A stretch of DNA of 64,000 nucleotides from Agaricus subrufescens. Lineage: Eukaryota; Basidiomycota; Agaricomycetes; Agaricales; Agaricaceae. The stretch is from the NCBI GenBank assembly GCA_029945375.1, contig CM057068.1, positions 248,001 through 312,000 of the forward strand, given 5' to 3'. A program made the position numbers and the translations under genes. Under the pieces are notes generated by a model. The model ran no database searches, was not told the DNA's origin, and saw nothing but the letters and a program-made list of their open reading frames with translations. Below, piece after piece: positions 57,383-64,000 of the stretch (position 1 is its first letter; every line of letters starts with the position of its first letter).

Positions 57383-58169
57383 CTTCAATGGATTGCCCCA
57401 CATCCAACGCTAAAGGGTATATTGAAAATTTCAGTAATAATTCTTTTTGTGTTAAAGAATTGTGTTCCTTCGCCACAATACATATACTTCCTCTTTGATT
57501 TAGATATCATATGAGTTGTCAACTATAGTTAGATTACCAAGTGTGCGCGATTACAACCTCTTCGCACGTCGTATATAGACATGCTCATAGTGGTTCCTTC
57601 TAACCCATCTACATATCTCCTGACAAGTATCCTATTGAGCGCAACGGGATGCTCCTCGTTCGTCAGAAGGATAGGACCTCAAGAATCGGTTAATGGCAGG
57701 TGCCAGGTGAGCGTGCACCTTCTGATACGGATCACCGAACATAGGGGACTGGTGAGCGAACTATGCAGTAGAAAGGTCAAGGTATGGAGAATGGGACGTG
57801 GCTGTGTCATTGCTAGGATCAAGTGGGGTTGTCCTCGGAAAATGGGAGTGTCGTGAAGGGTGAAAACATAGATATGAGGATATGCAGACAGGAAGCTGAG
57901 GCCGTTGATCAGAGTATTAGCCTGGTCGAGGAGTGGTATCGGAGAATTCCGAGAGTCCAACTGTCGCTCCATCTCGACAGTGCCCTCAAAACCAAAAGAA
58001 CGGTTGCAAGCCCATACTGGGCAGAACCTCTCACGACCACCGGACTCACGTAACCTAGATTGCAATTAACGAAGCTCTGCTCCTCAAAAGTTCTGAAACA
58101 CATGTAACAGCGAGGTCTGCTGTCCATTCTGTTCCATAACATTTGTACGGTAATACATCACTGCCTACT
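57383..58169. other. Convergent intergenic region
   Basis: It lies between the 3' ends of the membrane-protein gene (+) and GH43 gene (-). Its last ~40 bases are shared with the flank of the GH43 pseudogene. No gene supported. Confidence 0.4.
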
Positions 58170-59809
58170 TTAGACAACGACTGGCCAACCACTGGAGAAA
58201 TTGAGGTGATTTATTCCCAACTATTTGTACAATGAGCCAGAAATAAAACCGCGAAAGGAAGATATATTACTCACAATGTTACCAGCGGAGGTATAATAAT
58301 CTGATGATAGTTAAGCATGAAGCCTTGTTGAAGAAAAAGATGACGATAATGAGTGCTTACGGTAAACGAGAATCGGTCCATCTTTATCGAGCATGAGATC
58401 TTCGCCACCGGGACCATGGACCTATTCCGAGTAGGTGAATGTATGCCCCATCGTTCCATTCCAAAATACTGTGATCTGGCACTCACGTCGTCATGGGTAC
58501 CGAGAAGAAGTGTACCGCCCCCCTTTGTAAGAGCTACACCAGCTTGATCGACGAAACCCCCGGTAGGTCTAATTGAATGTTCAGTCATACAATCTATTAG
58601 TGATGGGAAACCGTTTTTTATACTAACGATGTAGAGCGTCCAACACGTATGTTGTATGTGCTGGAAGTGCCATTGCAACAGTGATCCCAGCTGGTGAAAA
58701 GGTAGTAAGAGTTATTGAATTCGAAAACGGTGCTAGCTTCCAAAGCACCACCGTCCGCTGTACGTTGTGCAAGAGATGCGATTTTATTGTCTGAGCGGAA
58801 GCCATTCGATGGATTGATGCTATAATGAAAACGAGTAATGAGGTTTGATGATCGAAGAAAGAAAGCAAAAAGTCTGACTTCAAAGATTTGATACCTGTCC
58901 AGAAACTACCGAAAGAAAGATACCATTTACCATCATCTACAAATTGTGAGTTATAACGGCTGCTATGTTGAATAGTCAACTCTCACCAATCAACAAGCTA
59001 TTTTGACGAATGTAAAATTCAGCTCTAGCCGGGAGTGGTAAAGCTCCACACGTACTTGGGATCAATAGCCTTTATTCATCCCATCAGTAGACGTTTACTA
59101 CTCGATTAAGCGCTTACATTGTAGTCGTCAGAGGATGACGTAGAAATAACCATGCCTTCGTGACTCCAGCTGCCTAGAAATCCGATAAAGAGTTGCACAG
59201 AGTATGGTGAAGGCATGACTTACCAGAAGCACCGGTAGAAGATTTGGCAAGGAAAATAGCAGACTATATAAAGGTAGTAACATTTAGGAGACAAAGAAAG
59301 GGGTACACTTACGTTCCTGGAGCCAGATGTTGACGCTGCATAGTAAAGCTATAGATGTTCAGGCTAGTATCAGTATTTATGATGTGAATGTGCTTACCCA
59401 AAATTCTCCATCGAGGTACGTGCAATCCGGTGCCCAGAGTATACTAGAATTGGTCGTATGAGAGTGGTGATTTTACTTAGTAATCAGAGGAACACACCCA
59501 TTGGCAGCATATTTGTCAGTCCAAGGCGCGCCATCAGGCCACACGCTTCCAGCGGAAGTCCATTCTGTACGATTGCTAGAAGTTCTGATTTCAAGTCCTA
59601 ACCCAGTCGCTTGAGATTATCTTTAGAGCATATTCCGTCGAAAAATGATTATCAAAAGTGAGCGTACAGAAGAGGAAATATTTGCCAGAGTTGTCTTTGC
59701 ACATGGTAGGGTCATGAAGAGTTGTATTTCCTGTAACAACATCGGGCCCTGGTACGGCGTAGCTTAACACAATAGAAGAAAGTAATGCAAAAGTAAGAAG
59801 AGAGCGCAT
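58170..59809 (-). CDS. Secreted GH43 endo-1,5-alpha-L-arabinanase
   Basis: Glycoside hydrolase family 43 enzyme that cuts arabinan side chains of pectin, acting outside the cell. The start MRSLLTFALLSSIVLSYAVP is a signal peptide. VVTGNTTLHDPTMCKDNSGK carries the catalytic base Asp (HDPTM). SVWPDGAPWTDKYAANG, WAPDCTYLDGEFW, YYAASTSGS, SAIFLAKSSTGASG and WSHEGMVI match the arabinanase subgroup. AIDP has the pKa-modulating Asp. DGKWYLSFGSFWTGIKSL, SLAQRTADGGALEAS (acid Glu), GGGTLLLGTHDD and VHGPGGED follow. A last intron leads to LGINHLNFSSGWPVVV. Many small exons (about ten or more), all in phase where checked. It may be expressed during growth on plant cell walls. A broken paralogue lies 5.6 kb away on the same strand. 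Confidence 0.92.
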
Positions 59810-60185
59810 GTTCGATTGGGAATGCCATTAGACCTACATAGGCTCTTTTATCGATGGATTGGACTAGGAAATGCAGTGCAGCGGCATGGTGTGGAGCTTG
59901 GAGCTACTAGGTGGTGTAACAAATGATGAAACATGAGGGCCGGGTAAGTGGAAAGAACCAGTGCAAAAGCAACATGGGCATGCACGAAAAGGTTAGTGGC
60001 AAGACGGCAACTCGATGCCTCCCTGGCAGTAAAGAAAGGTGACTGAATTTTCGTTGTTAAAACATCAGAAAGGTGATAACATAGTTTGGCTGATGGCATT
60101 TACAGTCACCCGAGACTGTGGTACTGGCCCATCAAATCAAACAGTGTAGAAGGAATTAATTTCGGGATTCCATCAGTCTGAGATA
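59810..60185. other. 5' flank of the GH43 gene
   Basis: No clear promoter motif assigned. The 83-codon minus frame at 59848-60099 lacks recognisable features. Confidence 0.35.
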
Positions 60186-60189
60186 CCTA

Positions 60190-61230
60190 GTGTGGACTGG
60201 GTTCCTTTCCGACTCGCCGATTCTCGTCATGGCCACACCAATGGAACATGAAATTCTACGAAGGATCCTCAGCTTGGGTTTGAACAATGAACACATGAGG
60301 CCCAAACTCAATGTTGCTTATCAACCAGCGTCTTTGGGGCTCAATAAAGAAGATGTCATTGATGAGGCTTATTGCAAAGCCGGAAACACAGCTATTGATA
60401 AATTTGCTTCGTGCTCCAATCGTTCTAATAATGAAGACTCTGTGTGATTCAGTTTACTTCTGGTCTCTTCCCTTGGAAAACACTTGACGTTGGCATTCAC
60501 TTCAAACCCTGCCTCAATATCTATGGTGAAGTTCTTGTCCTTGGAACCTACACATCTTGCTGACTCTGTATTAGGGCCGGGATGATTCTTCAATGCACAT
60601 AAAAGATATCCCTTAAGACGAAAATACGTTAGGCTCCCTGGTTATCAGTCCACCAGTCAAGCACCAAGGTAGGCAACTTGTTCCCGGGTGTCAGGGTTCA
60701 TTTTTAACAGGCAAGCCCTACTCGAGGGTGTACCCAGTAGATGTTGCATATTTCAGTGACGTTGAGGATGAATTCTTCTTCAGGTACGGGCCCAGAATAA
60801 GGCCTCATACTTATAGTCGCTGTTTGACTTTTTTGAGCTCTAAAATACTGATGGACTATGTTCAAGATAGAAGAACCTCTTGAAGAGTCTACAATGCAGG
60901 AGCTGGTGGATTGGGTCCTGCATCACTACAAAATATATCAGTGTCTCCAACCATGTTCGAGTATTATATGCCACTAATTTGGGGAGAAGATAGAACACAA
61001 GGAAGTGTACTACTTCCCAGGAGGCAATGGTTCCTGTTTGAGACATCTCCCAGCAATATGTTTTATGCCAATTATGATGCATCTCATCCTGATGCACAGT
61101 CACTGGTGATCACTTTTGGGGATATTGATCCAAGTTGTATCAGAACTCAGTCCGTCTTATTGAGAGATCCAGATTCTTCCCAACTGATTTGCAGAGTAGC
61201 ATTGCTGTACTGTATTTCAATGGCATGAGC
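60190..61230 (+). pseudogene. Unrecognised coding remnant
   Basis: Short open pieces in one orientation: MATPMEHEILRRILSLG and HMRPKLNVAYQPASLG with EDVIDEAYCKAGNTAID (60230-60447), VAYFSDVEDEFFFRYG (about 60740-60790), and MFEYYMPLIWGEDRTQGSVL with LFETSPSNMFYANYDASH and LVITFGDIDPSCIRTQSV (60955-61175). They look translated but are separated by stops and have no family I can name. They are probably parts of a decayed, transposon-associated gene. Confidence 0.35.
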
Positions 61231-61689
61231 AATTTGGTCGAATGATTATCCGGGATCAGGGTTGCCGATTTTTGGTGCATACTGGCATAAGAATGTTGAG
61301 CGTTGTACAACCACCATGATCTCAATTATGGTGGTTTCCATCATGACACCTTGACAATTGATGTACACTAAACTATGGAATGTGGGAAGGGCCTGCCCTC
61401 CCAAATATGCCAAGCCTTACTTGATCCAGCCATGATTGTGTGGACCCATGACACTAGGTTACAGGTGCAACATAACCAAGATATTACATGACATTGATAA
61501 ACTTAAAGTGTTTTCCAATGTCTCACACTGTCATATATATGGCAGAGGATCTGACTTTAGGTGTAAAAATAATAATATGCACAAGTGAAGATTAGATAAG
61601 CTGACTTCATGAAGGACAGGTTTGCAAGAAAGAATTGCAGTGGAAATGATGCAAGAAAAGACTAGAATACTAAGCCCATAGTCTAAGTA

Positions 61690-62090
61690 CAGTATGTATT
61701 GATGAATTCTGTAGACCATTTTTCAACCAATGCTGTAGCTCTTCTTCCTTCCCCATAACCTCAGATTTTGTTCTGCCACTCTGTTGCTGTCCATACAAGC
61801 CCTGATTGTATGGTGTTACCTTGGTTGATGATAGAAGCCTTGCACCTCTTAAATTGATCTTCTAATTGTGTATGCCAATGACCTTGATCTGCACCACTCC
61901 CTTCAAATGTGGATACGAGAGGGAACCAGGACTGCTTCTTGACCAATGTATTGGCCCCTACAGTAAAGTCAGTTTCCAAAACTAAGGTATAATGTATCAA
62001 GAAACATACCAGGAAAACTTTGGTATATGCCACACAAGAGGTCAAGTTCATCAGATGTGAGATCATCATCTACATATTCAACACTGTACT
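61690..62090 (-). pseudogene. Transposon-associated protein fragment
   Basis: Minus-strand text LTSDELDLLCGIYQSF then ETDFTVGANTLVKKQSWFPL, VSTFEGSGADQGHWHTQLED and TIQSGLVWTATEWQNKI, with a small intron between the first two pieces (about 62010-61975). The WWPl..tWe.SGl..G.W...cE pattern is common in uncharacterised proteins next to DNA transposons in Agaricomycete genomes. No complete domain is present. Confidence 0.4.
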
Positions 62091-62112
62091 TATCCCACAC
62101 ACAAAACTGTAC

Positions 62113-62250
62113 TGTTAGGGGAAATATAATCGTGTTTGAGGACTTTAAAACAGAAGTCTTGAGGCTGAGTCTAGGGAGACTTTATTGTGAATTATCATTG
62201 AGACTGGCTATGGGATGGCTCGAGGACTTAGCGGAGCATTGTTATGGCCC
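62113..62250 (-). repeat. LTR-like repeat, partial end copy
   Basis: TGTTAGGGGAAATATAATCG and the following ~130 bases repeat those at 62431-62550 at an offset of 316 bp, in the same orientation. This is the end portion of the repeat only. Confidence 0.7.
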
Positions 62251-63513
62251 CAGCTGTTTTACGCATGAAAATATACGTTTAATGCGGCTAGGTGTATGTA
62301 TTAAGTTTGAGAATGAACAATCGGTCACCCAGTTAGAGATAAGCTCAGTCGAGGACATGTGTGAAGAGAGGTTGACCTAGGGAACAGTCAAGATTGCATC
62401 TGCGATTCCTAACAGGAAAACTGTACTGTTAGGGGAAATATAATCGCATTTGAGGACTTTAAAACGAGAGTCTTGAGACTGAGTCTAGGGAAACTGTATT
62501 GGGAAACCTCATCAAGACTGGTTATGGGATGGCTCGAGGACTTAGCGGAGTGCGGTTCCTTTAGTGGACCTTATGCTAGGCTGGATCAATAACTACTACC
62601 TGCCTAATGGAGAAGGGCTAGGCAATAAGTGAATCACACATGTTGAGACTGAATTAACCTGAAGCGAGACTGTTGGAATTGTTGGTCAAGACTCTGGATC
62701 AGGCAGTAATAGTGATAATCTCAAAGCAACTAAAGGCAAGATAGAAGCTTAGTCTAATCAAGGACATCTTATCGACGGGATAATCAGTGGGGGATATGCC
62801 TCGAGAGTTTCTAGACTAGGATTTAGGGTTGGAAGCTCGTTAGCCAATGAGGAGCAGGAGATTAGACAAGTGTGATGTTTGGTCGTGGAGACTGAATAGT
62901 CAAGACTGTTGATTGGTGGAGAAAGATGAGTCAAGGAGACTATACCCATTCAGTGCTGGATACAGACTTGGTTATTTGTTTCATATTTGTTTATTTTGTC
63001 TCAGTTTTTATTGTGTATCATATATAGTCGCCAGTTGAGGACGAGGTTTAGGATCAAAACTCTGCCCAAGCACTGTGTGAGTGAAATCAAGTTTGGTTAA
63101 ACTTTGCAGTGTTCTAAGCATTTCTTAAGTTCTTTCTCAACTTGGAAGGTCTTGTGTTCTGCTCAAGAGAGTATCTTCACTGGTCTAATAGGATCATGAT
63201 AGCATTCAGTGCTAGCTCGACTTGTCTTGCAGTCTGTCTCGAAGCACAAAGGCAGGTCAAGGCTCTCCGAGTTTGTTGAGGCATCACTAGGGCGGACTCA
63301 CTACCCCTCCTAGATAGGTGTCTAACCCATTCTATTGAGGACAGTCGTCATGAGCTTAGCCACTCATTGCGAAGGTTCTAATCGAAACGGCATAGGTCTG
63401 GAAGAGGTCTCTATTCAGTTGAGACTTGTTTCACATTTCTATTCTACCCCTATTTTCATTTAATACTTAATTGAGATGCTTACTTTCACTTTCTTTCTGA
63501 TTTATTCTCCCCA
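62251..63513 (-). repeat. LTR-like repeat, copy 2 (inverted relative to copy 1)
   Basis: Reverse complement of 7583-8869 with many point differences. It begins (minus strand) GTGGGGAGAATAAATCAG at 63513, has the internal CCCCTAACA at about 62431 and ends GGGGCCATAACA at about 62240-62251. The two copies are about 54 kb apart in opposite orientation. No coding capacity. Confidence 0.75.
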
Positions 63514-63618
63514 CGAACCGCACTTGAGACTCAGTGTAATTCAAAGGGTTGCATTCACATTTGATTTTATATTTTATATTTTATTTTCCACATTCACACC
63601 GATCTAGTCTCTTCAGCG
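63514..63618 (-). repeat. Shared 105-bp flank of the LTR-like repeat
   Basis: Reverse complement of 7480-7582, including GGTGTGAATGTGG and AGACTAGATYGGTG. It joins the two distal repeat copies. Confidence 0.7.
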
Positions 63619-64000
63619 TGGTTCCTTTAGCGGACCTTATGCTAGACTGAATCTATAACTACTACCCACCTGATATGGAAAGGCTAGGAAATGGGTGATT
63701 CACACATGTTGAGACTGAATGAACTGAAGCAAGGCTGTTGGAATTATCAGTCGAGACTCAGGATCAGGTAGCAATGCTGATAATCTTGAAGCAACTGGAG
63801 GCAAGACGGAAATTTGGTCTAATCAAGGACATCTTATCAACAGGTTGATCAGTGGGGGATGAGTCTCGAGGGTTCCTAGACTAGGGTCTAGGGTTGGAAC
63901 ATTGTTAGCCAATGAAGAGCGAGGGATTAGGCAAGTGTGGTGTTCAGTTGAGGAGACTGAATAGTCGAGACTGTTGATTGGTGGAGAAAGATGAGTTGAG
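63619..64000 (-). repeat. LTR-like repeat, copy 3 (runs out of the window)
   Basis: It repeats 62550-62940 in the same orientation at an offset of about 1,069 bp. It stops at GGTTCCTTTAGCGG, short of the last ~110 bp of the unit, and continues past the window edge. Confidence 0.8.

Noticed and set aside
1..64000. CRISPR arrays, bacterial operons, riboswitches or ribosome binding sites
   Set aside because: The window is eukaryotic (spliceosomal introns throughout), and no regularly spaced repeats were seen.

Overview
The window is nuclear DNA of a filamentous basidiomycete, most likely an Agaricomycete. The evidence is the many short introns (about 45-60 nt, GT...AG) in nearly every gene, a KDZ transposase with a CxC2-like cysteine cluster, NACHT-type NLR remnants with the C-terminal segment typical of mushroom-forming fungi, and fungal-specific genes (ChAPs/Bud7, TOK-type K+ channel, NCS1 purine-cytosine permease). 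No species is claimed.

Layout. (1) About 1-17.7 kb is a transposon graveyard. It holds a decayed KDZ transposase (1-2.8 kb), two related NLR/NACHT pseudogene pieces (4.3-4.7 and 6.2-7.5 kb) each followed at once by a 1.3-1.4 kb LTR-like repeat, a 120-bp near-perfect palindrome (5.7 kb), a 1,579-bp Tc1/mariner-like non-autonomous element with about 350-bp inverted repeats and a TA duplication (9.3-10.9 kb), and a complete young Ty1/Copia element (11,129-17,698; 405-bp LTRs that look identical, GTTGA target duplication). In the Copia element gag and pol share one frame, split by a single TGA. (2) About 18.4-59.8 kb is gene-rich. It carries a four-exon membrane protein, the exomer cargo adaptor ChAPs/Bud7, a NIPA-like Mg2+ transporter, tRNA-Val(CAC) and a tRNA-Val-like relic, a divergent pair encoding the two subunits of a biotin-dependent acyl-CoA carboxylase, an NCS1 permease, a two-pore K+ channel, URA5, a flavin-reductase-domain protein, a derlin, a coiled-coil protein, an Hsp20-domain protein with a long Gln-rich N-terminus, an FSP1/AIFM2-like oxidoreductase, an Agaricomycete-type membrane protein with duplicated exons, and a secreted GH43 arabinanase with a decayed paralogue 6.5 kb away. 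(3) About 60-64 kb is again repeat-rich, with inverted copies of the LTR-like repeat seen at 7.6-8.9 kb.

The core genes are mostly unrelated housekeeping and transport functions. The clearest functional unit is the carboxylase pair, whose start codons lie about 165 bp apart on opposite strands, which suggests co-regulation of two obligate partner subunits. URA5 and the K+ channel also share a short divergent promoter.

Exon structures were inferred by eye from splice signals and protein continuity. Coordinates given for genes run from start to stop codon and include introns.
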